Source of the DNA: Isoetes taiwanensis
Taxonomy: Eukaryota; Streptophyta; Lycopodiopsida; Isoetales; Isoetaceae
NCBI GenBank assembly: GCA_021234155.1
Contig: JAJEKV010000018.1
Coordinates: 15,866,180 to 15,930,179 of the forward strand
Reading direction: 5' to 3'
DNA length: 64,000 nt
A program made the position numbers and the translations under genes. How positions within the stretch are numbered: the stretch's first letter is position 1; each line of letters starts with the position of its first letter. Of this stretch, positions 51,271-61,500 are shown piece after piece. Below the pieces are notes generated by a model. That model was not told the origin of the DNA. It was given only the letters and a program-made list of their open reading frames with translations, and made no database searches.

Positions 51271-52260
51271 TGCCAATCTTTTTTCCATCTGTAGCTTAAG
51301 TATAGTGGCTTTGTTTAAGCCTCCCTTTTTCCTTCCCATACACCAGTAATAGCAAATAGATAGAGCAGCGGCAATAAGGAGAAGCGAGGAAAACTCTGAC
51401 CATACTAACCTGTTTAAATACATCAGCAGGAAGTCGGCAAGGCTACTGCCAGAGGAAATCCGTCCATTGATCTCAGAACCGTGAATATGCCAGATTAGGT
51501 ATGCCCGAAGAGTCATTGGTTAGCTCAGAATATCAAGTGCCGGAAAATGTTTCAGAGAAACCCTAAAGAGGCCAAAAGCTACGAACAATTCCAAACAAAG
51601 GTAGGAAATGGAAAAATGAAAAATTAATAGATCTATGTGTTTAACAAAAGATAGCCAAGATAACATCATCAATACTTCATGGGGCAATAACTATGTATTT
51701 CTTGAACTTATATTTCAAGAAAAAAGGTCCAAACAACTGGATTTTTAGCAGAGTGTCGTCATACAAATACCAAGAAATGGAGAAATGACGACCCACAAAA
51801 TGTTTACCCTATGGGGCAAAAAAAATCATTTCAAAAGAGTGAGCCAAACTAGAGGAATTTTAGCAAAACTGTCAGACTAGACAACCAAGGAAATACATAG
51901 TCACTGATATAAAGAAAAATCACGGTCAATTAGGAAAATAGAGACTTCCCAAACAATTGGAAATATCGTTAAAACTGAGAAATGAAGATTTAGAGTATGT
52001 TTACCCTATGGGGCAGGCAACCAAACATATTGCACACTTATTTTTAAGAGAGTGAAACAAATAGATTACTAGCAGAAATGCCAACCTAGAATATCCAGAG
52101 AATACATAAAAAACCCTTCCTCCTACCTCAGATTGGGAGGTCCCTAAACTAGATATGATCAAAATAAAGTTGCAACAGGGAGAGTAGGGCCCTGTTGCAA
52201 CACAGGGACCCTACCCAACCCATAACAGAAATAATCATGAAAGTAGACAAAAGTAAATAC
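51271..52260 (-). other. Downstream part of the Penelope-like unit
   Basis: A short minus frame (51516-51256) has a hydrophobic helix, SEFSSLLLIAAALSICYYW, followed by GRKKGGLNKATILKLQMEKR, and could be a last exon. The rest is AT-rich and intron-like, with no other coding sign. Confidence 0.3.
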
Positions 52261-54312
52261 TTACAGAATTCTTTTCAGGACTCTAGAAAGGTCGTCAATG
52301 TCATACGGAAGTCCTGGGAAATTGTTAACTTTGAGCGTTCTAAGGACAATTCTGATGATGTCCTTCTTTAAGAAACTATTATCCCAAAAGGTATGCATTA
52401 ACTCATAGATATCTTCAGCAGCAGCCACGCAGTTCGAGTGGGCATATACAAAAGGAAAAATTTGAGAGATAATGACCTTACAAGCCTGGCCGTAAGGTCT
52501 ACAACCCCATGCTTTGATGAATCTGTTAACCTTAAACTGAAGTTTCTTTCTCTTGTCATATCTGGAGTACTGATATGTCCCAATAATAGGGTCCAAAACT
52601 TGTATCGATATATTTAGGAAATTTATCTTAAATCCCAACTTGGAGTCCTGCCTGTATTCTGTTTCATCCTTAACTCCCAAGAGGCTCATATTGTAGACTG
52701 TACAATCAGATTCACTTGAGAAGAACTCAGACAAATTTCCACCATTAATGACACTCAAATCATCAATATATCTAGAGGAGAACTGGAATCTAGCAATATC
52801 ATTAAATCTTCTCATTATAGCCAACCTAGAAATAAATCTAAGCTCAAACCATGCCAAATAAAGGTTGCACCAAGCAGGACTGCTTGAAAACCCCATTGGA
52901 ATACCTTTTCTTTGCCTCCAAATTTGAGATCCCATCTGGAGGTAACAGTGGCTCAAAAGCCATGTATTGATCTTGCAAAAAACCTGTTTTGTGAAAACAA
53001 ACTCATTATGGTTGACATCATTAACTTTTTTCCATTTCACCCTGAAGGAGCCCGCTAAGTTCTTGATAACAAGTTGAGCTAGAGGCAGCTTGTGAGACAT
53101 AAAATCCCATACAAGAAATGCAACATCACTAATAACCTCAATGATACCATCTTGCCCTTCCAGAGGTATGTTTTCATAACATTTTGTAATGTCAATAGAG
53201 AAAACATTGAATATTTTGGGAGGAAGGTTGAGAACAAAATCAAATGAAGAGTTTATAAGCCAGCAAGGGTTGACCTTGTTTCTCATCCATAACCTAATTT
53301 CAGATGAATTCCAATGGCATACATCAGGCCATAACTCCACAAAATTGCTCAAAACAGCAGTCAACAAGTCTGAAATTTCAGTAAAGATGGTATTATGAGC
53401 ATTTGAAAGCCACCTATACTCACCTTTGTGGGCTTTAAATATCCCCATCGAATAGGGTAATCTGTTACTGGATGGATTCTGTAGCCCAAGGTTACTTGTG
53501 ATACCATTGATGCATTCAAACTTTATTTCGTCTGCGCCTTTGGGAATCCTTTCAAAGTCAGAGCTACTCAGCCTAATCATGGCCATATCTCTAATATGTT
53601 TTTGGCAAATGAAGGACGGGTTATTCCCAGCTTTGTCAACCTCAGATATGTACAAGTTTTTTTGTAACCATAAAATATTTTCTCTAACAGTGCCATCATC
53701 CCATAGGAACCTTTTAGGTTCAGACCTTGATCTGAACTCAGCAATCCTTATTTTAGCTAAGGCTATCAATTTGTTTTTCAACTCCTGAACTTGAAGGTCA
53801 GAAAAATGAAGCATGCTAAAATGATGAATGGAGAAAAACTGATCCACAGTGGCACTGAAGTCATTCAAAAATTTATCAGTAGAGAAACCCCCATCAGGGA
53901 TATGGTTAAGCCCATATGATAAGGCCATTCTGAGTTTTGGACAATGAATAATATCAAGGTCCATGGTGCGAACATGCCCAATAGAAGGATCAATAAACCT
54001 GGCAAGGCTCGGGTTATTGCAAGGGCATTTCTTAGGAAACCCATCGGCAAACACTTCATAGGGTTTGTAAAGTTTATCTCTTAGCTGATTCTGGTACCTC
54101 CATCCAAATAGAGTATTATCTAAAAGTTCACCAGCTAGATTTGGAATATTTTCTGATAGAACATCTTTGAAAACATTTCTTATGCTGAATTTTTCCAGGG
54201 ATTTGGAAAAAAAGGTATTGTGGACCACTTTAGTCCTGGTTTTACTCTTTTCAGTAATAAGGTGTCTTCTTCTATTGCAGTCTTTCACTATGGATCTTGA
54301 GCTAAGGATAAC
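52261..54312 (-). CDS. Penelope-like reverse transcriptase
   Basis: A 675-residue open frame starts at about 54288 and may extend to an acceptor-like TTTTTTTAG at 54313. Reverse-transcriptase motifs are VDKAGNNPSFICQKH (a finger motif), FSIDITKCYENIP with D366, RKGIPMGFSSSPAWCNLY (462 onward) and YIDDLSVING with D509/D510. A thumb region follows (NFLNISIQVLDPIIGTYQYS). The DKxxN, DxxxxYxxIP and GxxMGxxxSP spacing matches Penelope-like elements better than LTR or LINE enzymes. No GIY-YIG endonuclease is visible. All three catalytic Asp are present and the frame is intact, so the enzyme could be active. The end CT|GTAAGTATT may be a splice donor. Confidence 0.6.
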   Translation of the reverse strand, partial: VILSSRSIVKDCNRRRHLITEKSKTRTKVVHNTFFSKSLEKFSIRNVFKDVLSENIPNLAGELLDNTLFGWRYQNQLRDKLYKPYEVFADGFPKKCPCNNPSLARFIDPSIGHVRTMDLDIIHCPKLRMALSYGLNHIPDGGFSTDKFLNDFSATVDQFFSIHHFSMLHFSDLQVQELKNKLIALAKIRIAEFRSRSEPKRFLWDDGTVRENILWLQKNLYISEVDKAGNNPSFICQKHIRDMAMIRLSSSDFERIPKGADEIKFECINGITSNLGLQNPSSNRLPYSMGIFKAHKGEYRWLSNAHNTIFTEISDLLTAVLSNFVELWPDVCHWNSSEIRLWMRNKVNPCWLINSSFDFVLNLPPKIFNVFSIDITKCYENIPLEGQDGIIEVISDVAFLVWDFMSHKLPLAQLVIKNLAGSFRVKWKKVNDVNHNEFVFTKQVFCKINTWLLSHCYLQMGSQIWRQRKGIPMGFSSSPAWCNLYLAWFELRFISRLAIMRRFNDIARFQFSSRYIDDLSVINGGNLSEFFSSESDCTVYNMSLLGVKDETEYRQDSKLGFKINFLNISIQVLDPIIGTYQYSRYDKRKKLQFKVNRFIKAWGCRPYGQACKVIISQIFPFVYAHSNCVAAAEDIYELMHTFWDNSFLKKDIIRIVLRTLKVNNFPGLPYDIDDLSRVLKRIL

Positions 54313-54585
54313 CTAAAAAAAGTATACTGAATTTCAGTGACAAGAAAAATAGACCAAAGAATATATATAAGCTTGAAGGTTAAAGGGAAAATAACTACGC
54401 CCCAAATATGTAAAGAAGGTTGGTTGCCTGCAACTGGGTAAATTACAGGCAACCGAAAAGGTATAAAAGTTTTTTTTGAAAGATCATCACTCCAAGGGAA
54501 AACTCTATTCAAAAAACCCTTGGAGGATGTAAAAGATTCAAACAGTAACATAGAACAGTCACATAGAACAAATAGGTAGAACAAC

Positions 54586-55938
54586 CTAAAGTATATACCA
54601 AGATGTAAAACATAGTATATTTAAATGAAATAAAAAAGGAACCAACCTGGTAATATCGATATAGTCCAGCTTCATTGGATCACCCATATCCAGGACAAGG
54701 TCCTTGTTTCCACCCTTAGTCACAGAGTAATCATCAGTATCAGGTAATTTCTTACTTTGCTTGCTATTCTTGTTCCCCATAGTATTGTTGCAGTCCAAGA
54801 GTCGAGGATCCATTGTGACTCTCGGAGGACGCTTAGGAGAAAAAATACTTGAGGACATACTGCTGTTAGAGTCAGCCTTCTTTTGGACAGGAGTAGTCTT
54901 CTTTCTTGAAGCTTGGTCCATCCTGAAGGAAATAGGCCTCAAGGTCTTTTCAGCAATATCAGCTAGTTTTGTGCTTCCAAATGCAGCTTTCAGATCACAA
55001 TTAGGTGATTCAGCATATAGTAGAGTCATGCTGATAAAAACCCTCCTAACCTCCAAATAGGATAAATAAGCTAAAACAGCAGGCTTGAGCACATTGTGCA
55101 GTAACTTAGTGAGGCCCACCATTTTGGCCATAGGGGAAGAATCCGGAAAAACAATATCCAGGTTATTCAGAATAAACCACACAGCCTGGTCAATCCACAC
55201 AATACCACTTCTGCATTCTGTTTTATCTACCTTTTTGGTATCCTTCTCACAAGCGCAAGTAAGGAAAGGGCAATGAGTCCTCCAGATTTTTTTGAAAAAG
55301 AACCCGTCTCTCTTATCATTGGAGTAAGCCATGTTGCCCTTTTGGCTAACATTTAGAGGTGTATTATATAGGCAAGGTTGCCCAAAGAAATCTGATTTAA
55401 AAGGTAAAGACACTTCCTTCTTAGTGAAGAACTTTTCAAGTTTAGTTGCCTTGGCAGTGGCATTTCTGATTTCGTCATCAATGATACCAGTGAGAGCTTT
55501 CCAAGTGTCTACATTGATAGGGGCAATGGCACCAAAGTTTTGACTTTTCCAAATGGCATGGTTCCAGGCAGCACCATAGCATTCAACACTCTGTTCTGGT
55601 ATAATGGGAAACTTAGAGGAATTTTGCAGAGTTAGAGTAGGTACAGACTCATCACTGTCAGTTTCATCATCACACTTATCATCAAGTTCCTCATCCAGTA
55701 AATCTTCCTCAGAGAACAAACAATTCTTCACACCATCAGAACTTGATTCAGTCATACCATCAACAAGGAGGGAAGGTTTCATGTCATGGACATTTTCTAA
55801 ATGAGAAAGGCCAACAAGAAATTTCTTTCCTAGATCATCCTCCATACACGTTCTAGCAAACAAGACTTCTTCCATCTCAGAATAGACTTTAGAGATTAAA
55901 ACTTTGCAAGCTTCAAGTTTAAAATTTGCTATCTTCAT
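54586..55938 (-). CDS. ORF upstream of the Penelope-like reverse transcriptase (450 aa)
   Basis: This is an intact frame starting at ATG 55938. It has an acidic segment (EEDLLDEELDDKCDDETDSD), a central part with HCPFLTCACEKDTKK and CRSGIVWIDQAVWFILNNLD, and a basic Ser-rich tail (SSSIFSPKRPPRVTMDPR). No named domain is recognised. It lies about 300 bases upstream of the reverse-transcriptase frame on the same strand. A CAG|GTTGGT donor (54647/54646) and an acceptor at 54313 could splice the two, but the phase does not fit at that donor, so a separate ORF1 is also possible. Confidence 0.5.
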   Translation of the reverse strand: MKIANFKLEACKVLISKVYSEMEEVLFARTCMEDDLGKKFLVGLSHLENVHDMKPSLLVDGMTESSSDGVKNCLFSEEDLLDEELDDKCDDETDSDESVPTLTLQNSSKFPIIPEQSVECYGAAWNHAIWKSQNFGAIAPINVDTWKALTGIIDDEIRNATAKATKLEKFFTKKEVSLPFKSDFFGQPCLYNTPLNVSQKGNMAYSNDKRDGFFFKKIWRTHCPFLTCACEKDTKKVDKTECRSGIVWIDQAVWFILNNLDIVFPDSSPMAKMVGLTKLLHNVLKPAVLAYLSYLEVRRVFISMTLLYAESPNCDLKAAFGSTKLADIAEKTLRPISFRMDQASRKKTTPVQKKADSNSSMSSSIFSPKRPPRVTMDPRLLDCNNTMGNKNSKQSKKLPDTDDYSVTKGGNKDLVLDMGDPMKLDYIDITRLVPFLFHLNILCFTSWYIL

Positions 55939-57365
55939 CTTTTGAAAAGTGGCAAACCAACCATTAAATCCAGAAATAACTACGGGGATTTCTCCTTGTC
56001 AACCAGGGGCCTTTTCCTTGAAAATAATGAATTCATGTACTCCCTTGTTCCTAATACACGCAATCAAGGTGCGAACAAAGAAAGATTCGGGCTCGAAATG
56101 TTGCAATCGATCATAGTCTAAAGCCGAAGCTCCTTTATCCAAATATTGTATATCGAATATGATCCATATCACGTCTTCCAATATCTTTTCGATTACAAGT
56201 CCATATATCCGTATGATTTAGAGCTTAAGGTTCGCAAAGGGAGGATTTCATAAACCTACTAAGGTTTTAGCTGGCTTTGGGAAAAGCCCTTCAAGTTCCC
56301 TGCCCCTACGAAATTAGGCCCTTCAATACATCAGTAGATCATAGCATGGATGTGATTAATGCAACTCCGGCAAGCATCCCTCGGCAACAAGAATCGATGG
56401 CAACAACTCTAACCCGAGGGTTTTACGTGCTTTAGTTTTCTCTACTTCGGACATTATTTATATGATTCATATAACCTAGTCTTTAGATCTACTTCTTGCC
56501 TTTGTTACCTCCATTACTGATCTAATAACATGTAAGGAATTTAGAGATGAGTACAAAGAAAAATCATTCACATACAACCATATAAATAATCCTTCTTTGT
56601 AAATCAAGTTCCAAATGCAACTTTGTTTCTTAATGATTTAAGAAATCACATATCTTGACAAAACCCCAGATCATTGTATTTATGTCTAGACCAAACTCAA
56701 AGTTTAATCATATTCTCAAATTAAACTTTACACCTTTCCTTAGAAGAAACAATACAATTGATCATTATTCACTTCTTATTCAATGTTTACTGTAGCAGAA
56801 TAAACAACTATATACCAGACCTTCAACCTTAGTTATTCGTGAAGAAAGAATGAATCGTTATTCCTCATGGCGAAAACCTGTCCAAAGCCCTATGATACAA
56901 CCTCGTTTATAATCTCAGCAGTCCGGCGGTGATGCCAGACCGCTAGCCACTTTCCGGAAACAACCGGATCTGCTTGTGGCATTTGCATTGGACCGACAAG
57001 TCCATTCAAATCCGTTGTTGCCTCCAAGTATCTCGACATGCTTTTGAATATTCCTTTATATATTTCAATGGTTCTAGGCCTTAGCTCAATGGTTAGCCAT
57101 TAACCATATAGGTCCAATAATTACACTTAGTTCAATGGTTTATGAACCTATAGTTGCAGAAACAAGAAATATGTGCAGTGATCATGCACTTGCAAAACTC
57201 TGTTCTTCTCATGATCGTTCAACCTTAGAACATTCCCCTGCTTGCAACATTTCTCTGTTCTGTCACTTGTATACAGCTATCATCATTGTTTTCTCTCCAT
57301 TGAATTTACTTAAGATAAAATAAGTAAATCCATCAAGATTATGATATGAACAACTTACATTCAAC
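55939..57365. other. Region without a recognised gene
   Basis: The part adjoining 57377 probably contains the 3' LTR of the minus-strand Copia element, beginning TGTGAGAAGCATTAAG on the minus strand after its purine tract. I could not fix the other LTR end. No coding sequence is recognised. Confidence 0.35.
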
Positions 57366-58504
57366 TTAATGCTTCTCACATTCCCCTTTCAGATCATAAT
57401 CTCTGATATCCTTGCAATTCAATTCTTCTGCTAATTTTGTAAACCTGCCATAACTCAAACTTTTTGTAAAGATGTCATATTTGTTTTTTTTAGAACTTAT
57501 GTAGCTTAGTACAATTACACCTTTGTTTACCAATTCTCTAATGAAGTGCATTTCCATCTCAATATGCTTTGTTCTCTCATGCATAACAGGGTTCTTGCAC
57601 ATGGCAATGCAACTTTGATTATCACAAAACAATGATGTTCCCCCCCTTACGCATAATTCCCGGCTCATTCAAGAATCTTACGCTCCAAATTATTTCTTTG
57701 CTTGTCGGGGTTGTAGCTGCATATTGAGACTCTCTGCAGATGGATAGGGCTATGGAAGATTGTTTTTTTCGTTCTCCACAAAACTGGTCCACCACCAAAC
57801 ACCGGCCCACATACCACGAGGTTGATTTCCTCTCGTCCACATCTCCACACCGTCGCATCGAATATGCTTTAAGTTCCATATTTTTTTTTCCATAATAAAA
57901 ACACCTGTAGTTTTGGTTCCTTTAAGAATCTTAGCACCTTCTTTCTTTGCCAACCCGATTGCCTTTTCCCTGGATTCTTTATTATACCTGCTTAACATAT
58001 TTACTATGAAAGTTATATCACAATGCAGGTATGATTGGCAATATCTGCCAGACTACCAACCAATTGTCTATAGGTATTCTTCCCATTTCTTCCTTTTCTT
58101 GATCATTCCTTGGACACATACTGCTTTGAGAGTTTTTCCCCAAAACATTCTTTGGAATTTTCAGCTGAGTTTACAATCTTGCATTTTAAATTTCTCAAGT
58201 AGAGCATCTATGTATTTTTCGATACAATGAAATTCTTCCTCCTTTTCTGTCTCTTTTGATTTGAATTCCTAGGAATTTAGATAATTCCCCTAAATCTGTC
58301 ATTTTGTATTTCTCCTTTAAAATTTTCTTACAATGTTTCAAGATACTCATGCTACTTGCTGCCAGCACACAGTCATCTACATAGATGGCAACTATGCACA
58401 TGTCCTCCCCTTCTTTAAGCACATAAACATTCCCATCATTTTCAAGTTTTGTAAGTCCTTTTTCTTTCAAATAACTGTCAATGCACTTATACCACTGTCT
58501 AGGA
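57366..58504 (-). pseudogene. Copia reverse transcriptase/RNase H remnant (element B)
   Basis: Minus-strand blocks from high to low: PRQWYKCIDSYLKEKGLTKL just below 58500, IVAIYVDDCVLAASS (YVDD catalytic box) and FLGIQIKRDR; then frameshifted RNase H pieces (GDVDERKSTS, KKQSSIALS); then the C-terminus with LFCDNQSCIAMCKNP and HERTKHIEMEMHFIRELV. A purine tract, AAAGGGGAATG, follows. Several frameshifts and stops are present. The upstream half of pol is missing because element A inserted at 58504/58505; it should lie beyond the window. Confidence 0.75.
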
Positions 58505-61500
58505 TGTTAGTGTGTATCAGGTTATATTATATGCATCTTATATTCATGAGAAGCAGTGGCAGTGAATATATTTTTACTACAAGAACAACCTATGAGAAGC
58601 AGTGGCAGTGGGTTGTAATGGTCTTACAGGTTGAAGATTCATATACAACTGAGTGCTTTATGCATATAAGTGCTTTATGTGCTTTATGCATATAAGTGCT
58701 TTATGTGCTTTATGTGCTTGATGAAAACGCTATATTCCTTTTGTTGGCATGTGGGATATAAGCTGTAGATGAGGTTTCTATTCTGAGTCACTGAGATCTA
58801 GCCGTAACTTGGCCGGGTGCAAGATATACATAGGAATGGGGTGCCGGATTTGTGTGTGTGGAGCTCTCAATGATGATGATCTATAGTTTGAGCTTAGGAA
58901 GTACTCATTGCTTAGAGTAAAAGTGATGAAATGATTTTGAGCATATCAAGGAATGAATGACCATAACTTGGCTTTCTTGATACTAGATGCTTTTGTACTT
59001 GAAGATGTTTTATTGATTTAATATTGCTAGATTGAAAGTACAAGTAAATCATTGTGTTGAACTTACATCCTTGCAAGGAATTGTTTTTTATTAATCCAAC
59101 GGTGGTATCGAGCCATAAAATTCCATCTGCGGGATGTCAACAGTTTGGAGCTAATCTCCTTAATTCCATAGAGGTGTTTAAGGGAGATAAGCAGTTTCGA
59201 TTATGGAAGCAAGGAATAAAGGAAGTATTGGAGTTTGAGAACTTATGGTACTTGTGTGATTCAAATACTATGCTGATGCTTTGGAGCAAGTAGTGGAAGT
59301 CTTTGGAGCGACTAGTGGTAGTGCCGATGCTAGTTACATTGCGGTGGTGGTGCACAAACTGAAACCGGATGTAAGAGGAACCGGTAGTACAAGTACTAGA
59401 GGGACAAGTCTTGAGAAGAGAAACGAAAATTATGGAAGCACAATCAATAATTAGTAACAAGGTTGGAACCTGTGATAAAGTTAAAATTAAGAGGTAAATC
59501 TCCAGCGGACATGTGGAAAATATATGATTGATAACTTTGAGGTTAAATCATCCTCTCAAATTGATGTCTTTGGAAAAGCAGGTTGAGAAGATTAAAACTT
59601 TATGAAAAAACAACATCACTGAATTTCTTGAGAAGTTTGAGTCTATTATTCTTGACCTTGAGGGTGCGGGGAGTTGTCTTGAATGAAGATTACCAATTCT
59701 TTGCCATTTCTAGAGTCAGATCTCATAACTCACAACTTGCTACTCTTTTTAAGAAATGTTGCCAGGTCAAAGGAGCATGCTATCAAAATGATTAAATACG
59801 AGTTTGAGCAAGGGAAGGATGCTGAGATGATGATGAAGCGAAATTCTATATCTTTGGCAAAAGAGGTAAGAAATTATTTGATAAAGGAAAAGTTAGGTCC
59901 ACATTTTTAAATGTAACAGATTATGGACATTTGAAGAGAAACTGTCCTAAGATAGGCAGAGAAATAGTATGCTATAATTGTGAAGGGAAGGGTCATATGG
60001 CAAACAAGTGCCCTAGTCCAAAAAGAAATAAAGCACAAGATAAAAATATTCGAGAATAAAAGCAGGAGGAGGAAGAAACAGTCAAAGCTTAAATATGGTT
60101 AAAAGAATCCAGGGAGGAAGAGTTTTGGATGAAGATATTGAGGTAAACATCTCAAATAATTATTTTTCAAAGGAAAAATGTCATGACAAAGGGTGTTCTC
60201 ATTTTAGATTCGGGGAGCTGAAAAAAATCGATGGCGTCCGACTCAAGGCTATTGAAAAATTGTAAGGGTGAAGCCGGTGGACATGTTCGGGTTTGGGAAT
60301 GGAGAACTCAAGCAAATTAAAGATAGTGGGATGCTCGAGGTTATTTGATTTGCAAGGAAAGAAGGTTGTGTTAAGAAAAGTTTTGTGTGTACACGGACTT
60401 GTTAGAAACTTAATTTCTATTGCTCAATTGGTAGACCTTGGTTATAAGGTTGTGTTTGAGAGATTGCAATGTAATGTGTTACTTGGAAATAAAGTGAAGT
60501 TTATTGGAAAAAAGGATTGGAAATCTATTTGGACTTGAAGCTATACATTGTGAACCAACTTGTCTTAATCTTATAACCATGCCATCGGTTGATACATGGC
60601 ATGGAAGACTTGGTCATGTAAATTCAAAAACTATTGAGCTTTTATGCAAAAAAGGATTTATTGAAGCGGACTTGAATGACTGGAAAAAGCTGTATGTCTG
60701 GATGTGCTCTTGGCAAACATAGTAGATTAGCTTTCAAAAGGTCCAACAAAAAGCACAAGGGTTATTAGATCTTGTACATCTTGATTTATGTGGACCTATG
60801 AATGTAACAGGCTTATCTGGAAAAAGATATTTCATGACCATGATTGATGATTTTAGTAGACATACTCACATTTATTGTTTGAGAACAAAACATAAGGCAA
60901 TGGAAGTGTTCAAACAATATGTAAATGAAGTTGAGACTCAAACTGGCAGGAAGATCAAATGCTTGAGGTCTGACAGAGGTGGAGAATTTTTGTCAGGGGA
61001 ATTTAAACAATATTGCAAAATGAAAGGAATAAAAAGACAACTTACTTGCGGATACACGCCTCAACGAGAATGGGATTGCGAGAAAAGAAAGAACGAGAAC
61101 CTTGCTTAATCTTTGTAAGAAGTATGTTGAAATTTTTGGGGCTTCCAAATTTCCTATGGGAAGAGGTGCAAATTGCTGCCATGATTCAAAATAGCCTACC
61201 TTCGTGAGCATACAAGGTGCAATTCACGATATGCTTTGGTCGGGGAAGACCTTTGGATTATAGTAGGCTAAGATTGTATGGATGCTTGGCCTACACACAC
61301 ATTCAGAAGAAAGAACTGAGGAGGAAACGGGATGGCAGGGCTATGATTACCTACCTTGTTGGTTATGATAAACAATCAAAGCCTACTGATTATATAATCC
61401 AAGCACAAGAGGAGTAGTGGTGAGTAGGGATGTTACATTTGATGAAACACAAGTGTATAAAGTTCGATAAAGGAAAACAAGCAAAAGGAAGTTATTGAGA

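Noticed and set aside
58640-58720. CRISPR-like array
   Set aside because: The repeated AAGTGCTTTATGTGC units are contiguous tandem repeats inside an LTR, without unique spacers, and recur in the 3' LTR.
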